Assembly: GCF_001753245.1 (NCBI RefSeq)
Contig: NZ_CP017415.1
Span: 2,908,040-2,972,039 of the forward strand
DNA length: 64,000 nt
Source of the DNA: Acidihalobacter yilgarnensis
GTDB taxonomy: Bacteria > Pseudomonadota > Gammaproteobacteria > DSM-5130 > Acidihalobacteraceae
Direction of reading: 5' to 3'
The notes under the pieces were generated by a model. The model saw nothing but the letters and a program-made list of their open reading frames with translations, had not been told where the DNA came from and made no database searches. Positions 26,918 to 36,452 of this stretch are shown here, one piece after another. A program made the translations under genes and the position numbers. Each line of letters opens with the position of its first letter. Position 1 is the first letter of the stretch.

Positions 26918-29281
26918 TTGATTGCACGGAAGTGCGCCATTTCAGCACAACGCCAATCGGCCGCACAACGGCTTGAGGGATCAGCCATTCGTAAGCCTCG
27001 CCCATCCAATACGCCTGCCCGCACAGCACGGAGACTGTGGTGGCCACTGGCGGTACTCTTCATCTTCGGCGGCTTCGCCATGCTGGCCGGCGTCAGCCTA
27101 TGGGCTTGGCAGCAAACGCGTTCGGAGCTGCTCGGCAATCTGCGCGTTGTAGCCCAGTTCGTCTCAGATAACGCGCAAGCAGTCTTTGATGAGCTTGGTA
27201 ACGACCTCCCCTACCTGAGCCAACAGCTACGCCATGAGCCCGACAATCTTGCCGCGAACTACACCCTCCTCAAAACCTACCAGGATTTTCATCCCAGCGT
27301 GGCGAGCATGGCCCTATTCGCGCCCGACGGCAAAATGCTGCTCAATACCGACCGCCCCTTCGGCAGCAGGCTGCCAGATCCGCGCGACAACCCCGCGTTT
27401 CGCGCCAGCCTGGAGGCCACGCTCAAAAGCGAAGGCCCCTGGATCGGACTAACTCAGTTCGGGCTCGTACTCGGCGCCTGGCGCATCCCGGTGCGCTACG
27501 TCGTGCGTTACCGTGACGGCAAACCACGCTACATCATCCAGGCTGCGGTACTGCTCCAGCACATCACCTCCGCCTGGGCGCACATGACCCTGCCCACGGA
27601 CACGGCGATCGGCCTGATCCGGACCGATGGCTACCACATTGCGCGCCTGCCTACGGCGAATCCCCGGCGCATCTACAGCATCCAAATGAAGGGCTCGCTG
27701 ATCCAGGAGTTACGCAAAAATCCCGGCGCAAAAATCGGCGCCTACCACGGCAAGGTGCAGACCGACGGCAGCCACCGCCTCGGCATCTACGTCCACCTAT
27801 CCCGATTTCCGGCGGTTGCTTACGCCAGCCTCTCTTCGCGCCAGATACTGCTCGACTGGGGGCGCCGCATCACGCCCTTCGTCACGCTCGGGATACTCAG
27901 CATCCTGGGCTTTATCGGACTAGCCTACCTACTGATCGTACGCGAACAGCGGCACGCCTCCGAACTCACCGTACAAGCGCGCCGTCAGGTACTCACTGGA
28001 TTACCCAACCGTATCGGCGCCCAGGAATGGATAGAAGCGGAACTCAACCGCGGCAGCGTCACTCTGAGCGTATTGCAGATCGATCTACTCAATTTCAAAG
28101 ACATCAATACCGCGCTGGGCACCGAAGCCGGTGACCGCGTGCTCCAGGAAATAGCACGCCGTTTGCGTATTCATGCGGAACGTCTAAACGGCTTCGTCTC
28201 TCATCTCGACGCAGATGAATTCCTGCTCGGCCTACCCGGTTCTGGGTTGATCAATGCCCATGCTGCCGCGCAATCGATCCGTCGCACCATCAATTCGGCC
28301 TATGAAATAGAGGGCCGAACACTTCGCCTGCAGGCCAGCATCGGTATCGCGTGTATCCCGGACGATGCCCACAGCGCCGCCGGGTTGTTACGTGCCGTCG
28401 ACGCTGCTCTACATGCCGCCAAGCGGGGACAATCCGGCATTTCATTCTATGATCCGCAGGCAGGACGCCTCAGCGATGCGCGCGTCAGCTTCCAGCACGC
28501 GGTTGAGCGGGCGCTCGAACACGACGAATTCAGGCTTTACTATCAACCGATCATCGACCTGGCCAGTGGACAGATCGTCGGTGCAGAAGCGCTGATCCGC
28601 TGGCACGACCCCGAACGCGGCCTGCTGCCCCCTAGCGAATTCATCCCACTTGCCGAAACTACCGGCTGGATTGCTCCGTTAGGAGAATGGGTATTCCGGC
28701 GCGCCTGCTCGGATGTCAAGGACTGGCAACGCATCGGTTTGGATTTACGCATCTCGGTCAACCTGAGCGCTTCCCAGTTCAACAGCCCGGAGCTGATCGA
28801 TCAGCTTCAAAACGAGCTCGACACTGCAGGGATTACCGCTCGGCATATCGAACTTGAGATCACCGAAACCGCGGTCATGGAAGACGTTCTGCACAGCGCA
28901 GAGATCATGCGTAAGCTCAGCGCCCTTGGCCTCCGCCTAGCCATCGACGACTTTGGCACCGGCTATTCATCTCTCGCATACCTGCGCAAACTGCCGGCAC
29001 AGACCATCAAGATCGACCAGAGCTTCATCCGTGAAATCGACACCGATCCAGAGGATCTGGAGATCGTCAAGGCCATTGTCGCCCTGGCGCATGTACTCGG
29101 CCGTCATACCTTGGCCGAAGGCATCGAAACTGAAGCCCAGTATCAACTCCTTAAGACGCTCGGGGTCGATCTTGGCCAAGGCTACTGGTTCAGTCCACCG
29201 CTTCCAGAACCCAAATTCCTCCAGCGCGCCCTCTCCTGGCAACAACGGACCGGGGTGGATACCGCCATCGGCGAGGATTAA
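26918..29281 (+). CDS. Membrane GGDEF-EAL protein, probably a c-di-GMP phosphodiesterase
   Basis: Two membrane helices (about 43-63 and 333-353) bracket a ~270-residue periplasmic sensor of Cache-like character (SVASMALFAPDGKMLLNTDRP). The GGDEF domain follows but its active site reads DADEF, so cyclase activity should be lost. The EAL domain is intact: EALIRW, EITETAVM, IDDFGTGYSSLAYLRKLP, KIDQSFI and AEGIET. It should hydrolyse c-di-GMP. The start is doubtful: the open frame begins at a TTG and there is no ATG before the first helix. Confidence 0.9.
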   Translation: MIARKCAISAQRQSAAQRLEGSAIRKPRPSNTPARTARRLWWPLAVLFIFGGFAMLAGVSLWAWQQTRSELLGNLRVVAQFVSDNAQAVFDELGNDLPYLSQQLRHEPDNLAANYTLLKTYQDFHPSVASMALFAPDGKMLLNTDRPFGSRLPDPRDNPAFRASLEATLKSEGPWIGLTQFGLVLGAWRIPVRYVVRYRDGKPRYIIQAAVLLQHITSAWAHMTLPTDTAIGLIRTDGYHIARLPTANPRRIYSIQMKGSLIQELRKNPGAKIGAYHGKVQTDGSHRLGIYVHLSRFPAVAYASLSSRQILLDWGRRITPFVTLGILSILGFIGLAYLLIVREQRHASELTVQARRQVLTGLPNRIGAQEWIEAELNRGSVTLSVLQIDLLNFKDINTALGTEAGDRVLQEIARRLRIHAERLNGFVSHLDADEFLLGLPGSGLINAHAAAQSIRRTINSAYEIEGRTLRLQASIGIACIPDDAHSAAGLLRAVDAALHAAKRGQSGISFYDPQAGRLSDARVSFQHAVERALEHDEFRLYYQPIIDLASGQIVGAEALIRWHDPERGLLPPSEFIPLAETTGWIAPLGEWVFRRACSDVKDWQRIGLDLRISVNLSASQFNSPELIDQLQNELDTAGITARHIELEITETAVMEDVLHSAEIMRKLSALGLRLAIDDFGTGYSSLAYLRKLPAQTIKIDQSFIREIDTDPEDLEIVKAIVALAHVLGRHTLAEGIETEAQYQLLKTLGVDLGQGYWFSPPLPEPKFLQRALSWQQRTGVDTAIGED

Positions 29282-29787
29282 GTGCTATCGTCTTCCAGCA
29301 CTCGATCAGGTGTTGATCGCCCGAGCAACTCGCCCAGTTGTACATGACTCACTTCGCGGATCAGCCTCCGACTCAGACTTCGCTCGCTAGGCAACAAAAG
29401 TTGCATGAGCGCGGCATCCGTAAACAAACACTGCTCCGCACTGGGCGCATAGGCTCGATCCAAGCTGACCCTCAGCACGCGCCCCAGATTCAGGCCACGC
29501 CCATCGTCAAGTAAAAGCAGGTGCGGATAAAGCCGGCGAGCGGGATCCGGCCGGGGATAATCAATCAGCCCCATAAGTTCGTGGGGTCGCCCACTCGCGC
29601 TAGCGCTCGGCACCGGCGCATCTAGCCGCGCCTCGATAAGATAGATTGAACAACCGATTGCGGCGCGCAAACGCGCAATCTGGCGATCATATTCCGCCGA
29701 TGGCCACAAACCGGCAGCAGACGCAGCAGGCTTGATACCGACCGACATAGATAGAGACCGACTTTTGGCGTCATCATCCACGCACAT
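29278..29787 (-). CDS. Unrecognised 169-residue protein
   Basis: A soluble protein convergent with the GGDEF-EAL gene (4-nt stop overlap). I do not recognise it. Residues 30-60 (YDRQIARLRAAIGCSIYLIEARLDAP) and 90-150 (HLLLLDDGRGLNLGRVLRVSLDRAYAP...) look like an alpha/beta fold; no signal peptide or membrane helix is seen. The start could be the ATG at 29787 or one at 29748. Given its neighbour it might be linked to c-di-GMP, but that is only context. Confidence 0.6.
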   Translation of the reverse strand: MCVDDDAKSRSLSMSVGIKPAASAAGLWPSAEYDRQIARLRAAIGCSIYLIEARLDAPVPSASASGRPHELMGLIDYPRPDPARRLYPHLLLLDDGRGLNLGRVLRVSLDRAYAPSAEQCLFTDAALMQLLLPSERSLSRRLIREVSHVQLGELLGRSTPDRVLEDDST

Positions 29788-29891
29788 GGCACAATATCCA
29801 TACTATTAACATTGTCATAGAGTGACGACTATGATGATGATAGCAAAGAGTCACGCTACGACAATCAGCTACCTTCCCGGGAGATCATCTC

Positions 29892-30356
29892 ATGAAACGC
29901 ATGACCACTATCATCTTGAGTCTTTTTCTGTTCGCGGCGGCCTCGTCCGCCGCGCTAGCGCGCGGAAATGGCATCGTCACGCTGCGCAGCAACCACAGCG
30001 TCGCGGTGACCATTGACCGCCTTGAGCAAGCACTCAAAGACAAGCACATGACCATCTTCGCTCGCATCGACCATGCCAAGGGAGCCCACGGCGTAGGCCT
30101 GGCACTACGACCAACCGAGCTACTCATCTTCGGCAACCCCAAGATCGGTACGCACCTGATGGAATGCAAGCAGATCGCGGGACTTGACCTTCCCCTGAAG
30201 GCACTGGCCTGGCAAGATGCCAAAGGTCAGGTCTGGCTAAGCTACAACAGTCCGGAATACATCGCCAAACGCGACCGCCTCGGTCATTGCGGCAGCGAAG
30301 CAGTTGCCACTATGCATAAAGCACTCAGGGCCTTTACGAAGGCCGCAACCCACTAG
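29892..30356 (+). CDS. Exported DUF302 protein
   Basis: DUF302 proteins are small alpha/beta proteins of unknown role, often exported in sulfur and metal oxidisers. A signal peptide (TTIILSLFLFAAASSAALA) is followed by the domain: VAVTIDRLEQALKDKHMTIFARIDHAKGA is the family's opening, and ELLIFGNPKIGTHLM the central strand. Mature length about 130 residues. It has its own upstream region of about 100 nt and no partner downstream. Confidence 0.9.
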   Translation: MKRMTTIILSLFLFAAASSAALARGNGIVTLRSNHSVAVTIDRLEQALKDKHMTIFARIDHAKGAHGVGLALRPTELLIFGNPKIGTHLMECKQIAGLDLPLKALAWQDAKGQVWLSYNSPEYIAKRDRLGHCGSEAVATMHKALRAFTKAATH

Positions 30357-30758
30357 TCGGCGTAGCGTTTAGGGCAGCGGGGGAGGCTTGTAAACTGCGA
30401 GGCCTCCTCCGCCGCCACCTCATACACAGACCTTTTATCGATCCGATATCGCTCGGAGGGCATGGTCTACCGCCTGAGCACGCCGTCTCAGTGCCAATCG
30501 AAGCGGTCTTTCATCCCCACTTTTGTCTCTGCGTCCATCGCCACGCCACTCGCTGAGCAGCTTCGCGGTCACCACTACACGAACTTGGCGCTCATTCCGC
30601 TCAGATTCGCACCCATTCAATCGGGGCCTTATCCATGGGCGGCATTGACGCCACCAGGCAGCCGCCAGCTGGCGAACGCGCCAGATAGCGAAGGAAAGAA
30701 AGCGTGGAAGTCAGAAGATAGCGCGCTTGATAGCGCACGTACTGACGCCAGGAAAGGA
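30357..30758. other. Non-coding region between the DUF302 gene and tRNA-Lys
   Basis: About 400 nt without a supported gene. A G/C-rich hairpin (GGGGGAGGC around 30380 with GCCTCCTCC around 30403) may terminate the DUF302 transcript. Open frames here are short and unlike any family; one that runs into the tRNA is an artefact. As the region abuts the tRNA 3' end, it could be a decayed integration scar, but no repeat of the tRNA 3' end is visible. Confidence 0.5.
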
Positions 30759-30834
30759 TGGTGGGCCGTGTTGGGCTCGAACCAACGACCATCGGATTAA
30801 AAGTCCGGTGCTCTACCAACTGAGCTAACGGCCC
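30759..30834 (-). tRNA. tRNA-Lys (UUU)
   Basis: The minus strand folds as a standard 76-nt tRNA with encoded CCA: acceptor GGGCCGT pairs with ACGGCCC, D-loop TAGCTCAGTTGGTAGAGC, anticodon loop CTTTTAA giving UUU, and T-loop GGTTCGAGCC. Decoding is lysine AAA/AAG. It lies 80 nt upstream of... and on the same strand as... the 3' end of the frameshifted yeeE gene at 30915, which precedes it in transcription order. Confidence 0.97.
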
Positions 30835-30914
30835 GCAAGCGAGCGGCGCAGTATAACGCGTCGAGGGCTCTCCCGGAATCCCGGGGCGCAATCCCTCGAC
30901 GCGAAATTGAAACT

Positions 30915-32139
30915 TTAAACTGCCTCGAGCTTGCGCAACTTGCCAGGCACCAAGTGGAAATCCGCCAGCGCAGCGATCAGCGCACTGAAGAAAGTGGCCT
31001 CTCCTTCGTAGACCATCCGGTAGTACTCGATCTTCATGGTCAAGGCGCTGCCGAAGATAATCGAGATCAAGGTCATATACGAACCGAGCGCCAATGTGGA
31101 CACGCCGGTCACACCTTGGCCGATGGTGCAACCCATACCCAGCACGCCACCGACCCCCATCAGAAAACCGCCGACTATGTGGCGGCCGAAATCGGTCACC
31201 GAGGAGAACCACTCAAGCCGAAGCTTGCGCGTGAACAATGCGTATAGGAAGGAACCCAGCACCACTCCCAGTGCCACCATCATGCCGAAGGTCACCAGCT
31301 TGGATTTGAAACCGGCCGTCAGGAAATAAAGCACCTGCCCACTGGGGGATACGAAGGTAAAGGACTGTGCGCCGGGAGCAGCCGGCGGCGTGTCCATGAA
31401 TTCAATGTCACTCAGCCAATGCTGACCTACTGGACCCGCGGTTAGCCACCAGCCGCCAACCACGATCAGACCAACGACCAAACCACCGATCACGTTGTCA
31501 CGACTGCCACGGAAGTCGCTCGAGCGCAATGCCCAGACAATCAAGGTCAGGCTCAGCAATACACCAATCACATACCCGACGACATGGGGTGAATGGATGC
31601 CAAATGCCGCCGCAAGGATGCTACCAATACCCTGATTACTGGCACCGAAGCTACTCACGTCGACGAAGGCTGGCGTCATCCATTTAAGAAAGACGTGATA
31701 GCCAAAATTGGTGTACATCATCAGATAGGCGCCCACACCCATCATCGCGAAAACAAATAGCGATTTGATGTTACCCGCGCCGATGCGCACCATGGTCTTG
31801 TTGCCGCAGCCGCTGCCGAGCGTCATGCCTACGCCGAACAGGAAGCCGCCGACCAGATAGCGCGGCCATGCGAGCGAACTGGTCAGGTAGGGGGGAAAGA
31901 CTTGCTGTTATTCGCCACCATGGACATGTTCGCCTGCCCGGTCCACTGCAGGATAAGCACACCCGCGATGGCGACCGCGATGGCGAACATCCAGGCCCGG
32001 ATACGCCCAGTGTCACCCATGTTGACCCAGTCTGAAACCGCGCCCATGGTGCAGAAATTGGTCTTGTTGACCACCGCACCCATGATTACCGCCAGCCCGA
32101 GCCCCCGAGTAAGACCTGTTGAGTAGTTGTCAGATCCAT
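30915..32139 (-). pseudogene. YeeE/YedE-family sulfur-compound transporter, two frameshifts
   Basis: This family imports thiosulfate and related sulfur compounds. Landmarks are spread over three frames: MDLTTTQQVLLG at the start, GAVVNKTNFCTMGAVSDWVNMGD, then SGCGNKTMVRIGAGNIKS and GMGCTIGQGVTGVSTLALGS with the conserved cysteines. Adding one base in a G/C run at 32102-32106 and one at 31890-31895 gives a continuous protein of about 407 residues, starting at ATG 32139 with GAGG upstream. All functional motifs survive, so either sequencing errors or very recent inactivation is likely. Confidence 0.85.
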
Positions 32140-32241
32140 AAGCCGTCCCTCTGCAAATAAGTTCTCATTGTAGTCGCGCAGGACACAATCGGCCCTGCGG
32201 CCAAATCAGTCGCGCAACTTAAGATGCGTCGGGTGGAGGTT

Positions 32242-32937
32242 TTATTCCGGGCTGGACCGGCGATTCAAATCCCGGTAACGAGTCGGGTCTGGCACGCCAG
32301 CGTCTTCGAATCCTGCTGCACGTAACCGGCAAGCGTCGCAGCGCCCACAAGCGCGGCCATCGTCATCGGCCTGATAGCAGGACACCGTGCGTGCGTAATC
32401 GACGCCCAATGCCATCCCACGATGAATGATTTCCCCTTTGGTATCATCGATCAGTGGGGCATGGACGTGAAAATGCGTGCCTTCGACACCCGCCTTGGTA
32501 GCCACGTTCGCCAACTGCTCAAAGGCCTCGATGAATGCCGGGCGGCAATCGGGATAACCCGAATAATCCACTGCATTGACACCCACGAAGATATCCTGAG
32601 CCCCCAATACTTCGGCCCAGCCCAGCGCGACTGCCAGAAATACCGTGTTACGCGCCGGCACATAAGTCACTGGGATACCTTCGCTCGGCGCCTCCGGTAC
32701 TGCGATGGATTCGTCGGTCAACGCGGACCCACCGATTGCACTGAGATCCAACTTGACCACACGATGCTCGATCGCGCCACCATTCAAAGCAACGGCGCTT
32801 GCGGCATCCAGTTCGGCCGCGTGTCGCTGGCCATAATCGAAGCTCAACGCAAAACACTCAAAGCCCGCCGCGCGGGCAATGGCCAGTACCGTGGCGGAAT
32901 CGAGTCCGCCGGACAATAGAATCACGGCCTTATTCAT
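32242..32937 (-). CDS. queC: 7-cyano-7-deazaguanine synthase
   Basis: QueC converts 7-carboxy-7-deazaguanine to preQ0 with ATP and ammonia in queuosine synthesis. The ATP pyrophosphatase P-loop [10 protein letters not shown] is at the N terminus, the substrate region [18 protein letters not shown] is central, and the zinc site with four cysteines is [20 protein letters not shown]. The start at ATG 32937 overlaps the queE stop by 4 nt and gives 231 residues. Last gene of the long ybgC-tol-pal-cpoB-queE-queC run. Confidence 0.96.
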   Translation of the reverse strand: MNKAVILLSGGLDSATVLAIARAAGFECFALSFDYGQRHAAELDAASAVALNGGAIEHRVVKLDLSAIGGSALTDESIAVPEAPSEGIPVTYVPARNTVFLAVALGWAEVLGAQDIFVGVNAVDYSGYPDCRPAFIEAFEQLANVATKAGVEGTHFHVHAPLIDDTKGEIIHRGMALGVDYARTVSCYQADDDGRACGRCDACRLRAAGFEDAGVPDPTRYRDLNRRSSPE

Positions 32938-33626
32938 CGTCCTGCCGCTTCTCCCCATAAATATTTGTGTAGCTGGATCTGAAATCGTACCGGCAGACGG
33001 TCTTCCAGAATCCACTCGGCCAGCATGGTCGGTTCTAGCTGGTCATGGACCGGCGAGAACAAGACCTCGACACGCGTCACCAGATCGAATGCCTTGAGTT
33101 GGGTGCATGCCCATTCATAATCTTTACGCCCTGAAATCACGAACTTAATCTGATCCCGAGTGCCAAGATGCTGTAGATTCTCCAAGCGGTTTTTCCCAGA
33201 CTCACCCGAGTCCGGACACTTGAGATCAACCACCTTGACCACGCGTGGATCGACTGCGGATACATCCAGCGCACCACTAGTTTCGAGGGAGACCGTATAT
33301 CCCGCGTCGCATAATGCTACGAGTAGCGGCAGCACGCTGCGCTGCGCGAGAGGCTCGCCCCCCGTAACCGTGACGTGACTCACCGCATAGTCGGCGACCT
33401 TCGACAGCACCTCATCAAGCGACATGGCGCTTCCGCCGGAAAATGCATACGCGGTATCGCAATAGTGGCAGCGCAACGGGCAACCGGTCAGTCTGACGAA
33501 GACCGTCGGCCACCCGACATCGCGCGCTTCCCCCTGCAGGGAAAGGAAAATCTCGGTAATACGCAGCTTGGCAGAGCCCCTAGTAGCGGATGGCTCGGCA
33601 CTGATCGGGTAATTAATGTCCTTCAC
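32934..33626 (-). CDS. queE: 7-carboxy-7-deazaguanine synthase
   Basis: QueE is the radical SAM enzyme that contracts carboxytetrahydropterin to 7-carboxy-7-deazaguanine. The cluster motif [12 protein letters not shown] (CxxxCxxC) is present, as are [20 protein letters not shown] before it and [11 protein letters not shown] after. 230 residues. It overlaps cpoB by 14 nt and queC by 4 nt, the common gammaproteobacterial arrangement downstream of tol-pal. Confidence 0.96.
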   Translation of the reverse strand: MKDINYPISAEPSATRGSAKLRITEIFLSLQGEARDVGWPTVFVRLTGCPLRCHYCDTAYAFSGGSAMSLDEVLSKVADYAVSHVTVTGGEPLAQRSVLPLLVALCDAGYTVSLETSGALDVSAVDPRVVKVVDLKCPDSGESGKNRLENLQHLGTRDQIKFVISGRKDYEWACTQLKAFDLVTRVEVLFSPVHDQLEPTMLAEWILEDRLPVRFQIQLHKYLWGEAAGR

Positions 33627-34404
33627 GCTGCATGCGACTCAGGCGATCGGCGGCCAATCGCGCCGCACTGGTGCCGGGGTAATTATTTACCACGTTCTGC
33701 AGGGTCTTGCGTGCTGACGGCCATTGCTTGAGCTCATACTGGCTGTAGCCAATCTTGAGCATTGAGGCTGCAACCTTATTACTCTGAGGATACTGGTTCA
33801 CGACCAACCTAAACTGCGCCAGCGCCTGATTAAAATGCTGTTCGACGTACAATGCCTCACCCATCCAGTAAGCCGCATTCGGTACATATGGGCTCTGTGG
33901 ATACTGCTTGATGAAGGATTTGAAGGCATCGACCGCTTCGTGATAATGGCTGTTTTTCAATAAATTGAAGGCTTGTTGATAGGCATCAAGCCCATTGCCG
34001 CCGCTAGCGACAGCAACCGCTGCCGGCGTTGATGTCGATGAGGCTGCCGGCTGGCCCGTAGAAGCCGACGGCATCGATGGACTCGCAGCACTTGGCGAGC
34101 CTGTGCCGCCATTGGCGGCACTCCCGCTCGACGCTGCCGTCGCGCCACCGGAAACCGCAGCCTCCAGCGCCTGTAAGCGCTGATCCGTGTTCATGTACAA
34201 CTCGCGCTGCCGTTTGCGCAAATCATCCAATTCGTGGGTAATCTCCTGATTCTGACCACGGAGTTCACGAATCTCCTGCTGCAGCCCGGTGATCTGCTGA
34301 TACAACTGGATCACGGCCTGACTGTCGTCTGCATGCGCGGGGATGCTGGAGGCGGCGATTGCCGCCCCCAGCAGAACTACAGGTATCCACTGAGCTGAAC
34401 GCAT
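33613..34404 (-). CDS. cpoB: Cell division coordinator CpoB (YbgF)
   Basis: CpoB is a periplasmic TPR protein that couples Tol energy with PBP1B septal synthesis. A signal peptide ending in AHA is followed by a trimerising coiled coil (residues ~30-85, QQITGLQQEIRELRGQNQE), a Ser/Ala/Pro linker of about 60 residues, and TPR repeats (YQQAFNLLKNSHYHEAVDAF, PYVPNAAYWMGEALYVEQHF, KVAASMLKIGYSQYELKQW). 263 residues. It follows pal by 26 nt. Confidence 0.95.
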   Translation of the reverse strand: MRSAQWIPVVLLGAAIAASSIPAHADDSQAVIQLYQQITGLQQEIRELRGQNQEITHELDDLRKRQRELYMNTDQRLQALEAAVSGGATAASSGSAANGGTGSPSAASPSMPSASTGQPAASSTSTPAAVAVASGGNGLDAYQQAFNLLKNSHYHEAVDAFKSFIKQYPQSPYVPNAAYWMGEALYVEQHFNQALAQFRLVVNQYPQSNKVAASMLKIGYSQYELKQWPSARKTLQNVVNNYPGTSAARLAADRLSRMQREGH

Positions 34405-34430
34405 AAAAGCGAGTTCCGTCGTCGTAATTG

Positions 34431-35096
34431 CTACTGCCCGGGCATAGGCGCCTGAGCGCTATCGGTCGATGACTGCCCATTCGGAGCCGAGGTCATTGGG
34501 GCTGGGGTCATTGGCGCCGCGCTCATCGGTGCAGAGCCGGTAACCGGCTGCCCCGGATAAACTAGGTTCACCCGGCGGTTTTTCTGCCAGCAGGACTCAT
34601 TTTGCTGCAGGCAGACCGGATTGTCCTCGCCATAGCTGATGATGTCGAGCTGGCTCGATTTGACGCCCTGCAACTCCAGCAACTTCGCCACAGCCTGTGC
34701 ACGTCGCTCACCAAGCGCCATATTATAGGTATGCGAGCCGCGATCATCGGTATTGCCATCGAGCTTGATCGTCGTCGCCGGATGCGCTGACAGGTATTTG
34801 GCATGTGCGCTGATGATCGCCAGGTATTGAGGGGCAATCGTGCTGCTGTTGAATGCAAAATAGATCGCGCGCTTGGAAAGCGGGCTGGCCGGATTATTGA
34901 GCTCACTCGCGCTCATCCCGCCTTGGCCTTGCAAGGCATTCGCCTGTCCCTGCTCACCGGTGCCGCCTGCGCTCCCCATCCCCATACCCGCTGAGCCACC
35001 GGTGGATGACGGCTTAATCGTTTGCGAGGTCGGCGCGCAAGCCCCCAGCGTGGTGGCCAGACCGATGACCGCCAATATTCTGTAAAACTTGTTCAT
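34431..35096 (-). CDS. pal: Peptidoglycan-associated lipoprotein Pal, with a Pro/Ala-rich tail
   Basis: Pal tethers the outer membrane to peptidoglycan and is the partner of TolB. The lipobox TLGAC marks the lipidated cysteine; an OmpA-like domain follows with IYFAFNSSTI, LDGNTDDRGSHTYNMALGERRAQAV and NRRVNLVY. AGGAGA lies before ATG 35096. Unusually, about 40 extra residues rich in Pro, Ala, Met and Ser (SAPMSAAPMTPAPMTSAP) follow the point where Pal normally ends; there is also a Gly-rich linker after the lipobox. Confidence 0.95.
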   Translation of the reverse strand: MNKFYRILAVIGLATTLGACAPTSQTIKPSSTGGSAGMGMGSAGGTGEQGQANALQGQGGMSASELNNPASPLSKRAIYFAFNSSTIAPQYLAIISAHAKYLSAHPATTIKLDGNTDDRGSHTYNMALGERRAQAVAKLLELQGVKSSQLDIISYGEDNPVCLQQNESCWQKNRRVNLVYPGQPVTGSAPMSAAPMTPAPMTSAPNGQSSTDSAQAPMPGQ

Positions 35097-35150
35097 AACC
35101 ACTCTCCTTGGAAAGCCCGAAAATAGGACAACAATATCCCGTTCAAACAC

Positions 35151-36452
35151 TCAACTGCCATACGGCGACCAGGCCGGCTGACTGACATACTCGGGGCCGC
35201 TCAACCGCTGGCGTACACGCCCATCGACACTCACGACACCCAATACTTTTTTACCACCCTCGACGGTACTGAATATGACCATCGCACCATTTGGCGAGAA
35301 GCTAGGGGCATCGTCGAGGGGGCCTCGGGTCAGCACCTGCATCTGTCCAGTACCCAAATTCATAATCGCGATCTGGAAGGCGCCACCTGCCTGATGCACA
35401 AACGCAATTTTTTTGCCGTCTGGCGATACGGTAGCGCCGGCATTGTAATTACCATCGTAGGTCAGCCGTTGCGCAGGGCCGCCGCCGATCGTCTTGACAT
35501 AAATTTGTGGCGAGCCCCCCCGGTCAGAGGTAAACACAATCGATTTCCCATCCGGCATCCAGGCGGCCCCCGTGTTGATGGAGGCGTCATGCGTCACCTG
35601 AATCAACTGACGGGTCGAGAGATTCATGACATAAATCTCGGCATGACCGTCGTGCGTCAAGGTCATGGCAAGCCGAGTGCCATCGGGTGAAAACGCAGGT
35701 GCGCTATTCAGGCCTGACTGATCGGAGATCATCTCGCGCTTGGCCGTCGTCAAATTCTGCAAATAGAGCTTCGGACGCCCCGAGGCAAAGGATTCGTAAG
35801 CGATGTATTTACCATCCGGTGACCAGGCAGGTGACGAAAGCGGTCTCGGTGATGAATAAACAATCTGAGGGTCATGGCCGTCATAGTCCGCCACCATGAT
35901 TCGAAAACGCGCAATACGCCCATTTTCGACCTTGGTGCTGACATAAGCGATATGGGTATTAAATGCCCCTCGCTGTCCGGTCAACTGCTGATAGACCAAG
36001 TCGCTGATCCGATGTGCCGCCTGCCGCAACTGGCCAATCGTCGCCTGAAAGCGGTAGCCCAGCAATTGCTGATTCTGCAAGGTGTCGAACAGCTGAAAGT
36101 GAACGCTGTACTGGCCACCTCCGAGGGATTCCAGGCCACCGATGACCACGTCACCCACCCCAATTTTACTCCATGCACTGTTGTCGATCTGGCTTGGCTG
36201 GGTAGGTTGCTGAGGCATCTTGGCAGCCGGCACCGGCGCGAACAATCCACTGCGCGCCAGATCGTCGGCGACAATATGCCCGATACGCTGCGGCGGCTGC
36301 CCGGTCCCCGTCCAGGCAAATGGCACGATACCGATCGGCGTCGCCCCTACAGCTCCCTGTGTGATGGTGATGTTGAGCGCAGCCTCAGCCTGCACCCAAG
36401 CAGCTCCTAGGATCAAACACAGAATCACCGCAAATCGTTGCATATGCATCAT
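35151..36452 (-). CDS. tolB: Tol-Pal translocation protein TolB
   Basis: TolB is the periplasmic protein that links TolA/TolR with Pal. A signal peptide ([18 protein letters not shown]) is followed by the D1 domain ([11 protein letters not shown]) and a six-bladed beta-propeller of WD40-like TolB repeats ([73 protein letters not shown]). 433 residues. Several in-frame ATGs occur at the start; the first overlaps the tolA stop. Confidence 0.97.
   Translation of the reverse strand: MMHMQRFAVILCLILGAAWVQAEAALNITITQGAVGATPIGIVPFAWTGTGQPPQRIGHIVADDLARSGLFAPVPAAKMPQQPTQPSQIDNSAWSKIGVGDVVIGGLESLGGGQYSVHFQLFDTLQNQQLLGYRFQATIGQLRQAAHRISDLVYQQLTGQRGAFNTHIAYVSTKVENGRIARFRIMVADYDGHDPQIVYSSPRPLSSPAWSPDGKYIAYESFASGRPKLYLQNLTTAKREMISDQSGLNSAPAFSPDGTRLAMTLTHDGHAEIYVMNLSTRQLIQVTHDASINTGAAWMPDGKSIVFTSDRGGSPQIYVKTIGGGPAQRLTYDGNYNAGATVSPDGKKIAFVHQAGGAFQIAIMNLGTGQMQVLTRGPLDDAPSFSPNGAMVIFSTVEGGKKVLGVVSVDGRVRQRLSGPEYVSQPAWSPYGS

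Noticed and set aside
30462-30800. 112-codon frame ending WAVLGSNQRPSD that runs into the tRNA-Lys gene
   Set aside because: This ending is a well-known artefact produced by translating the complement of a tRNA; the upstream part has no ribosome-binding site or family similarity.
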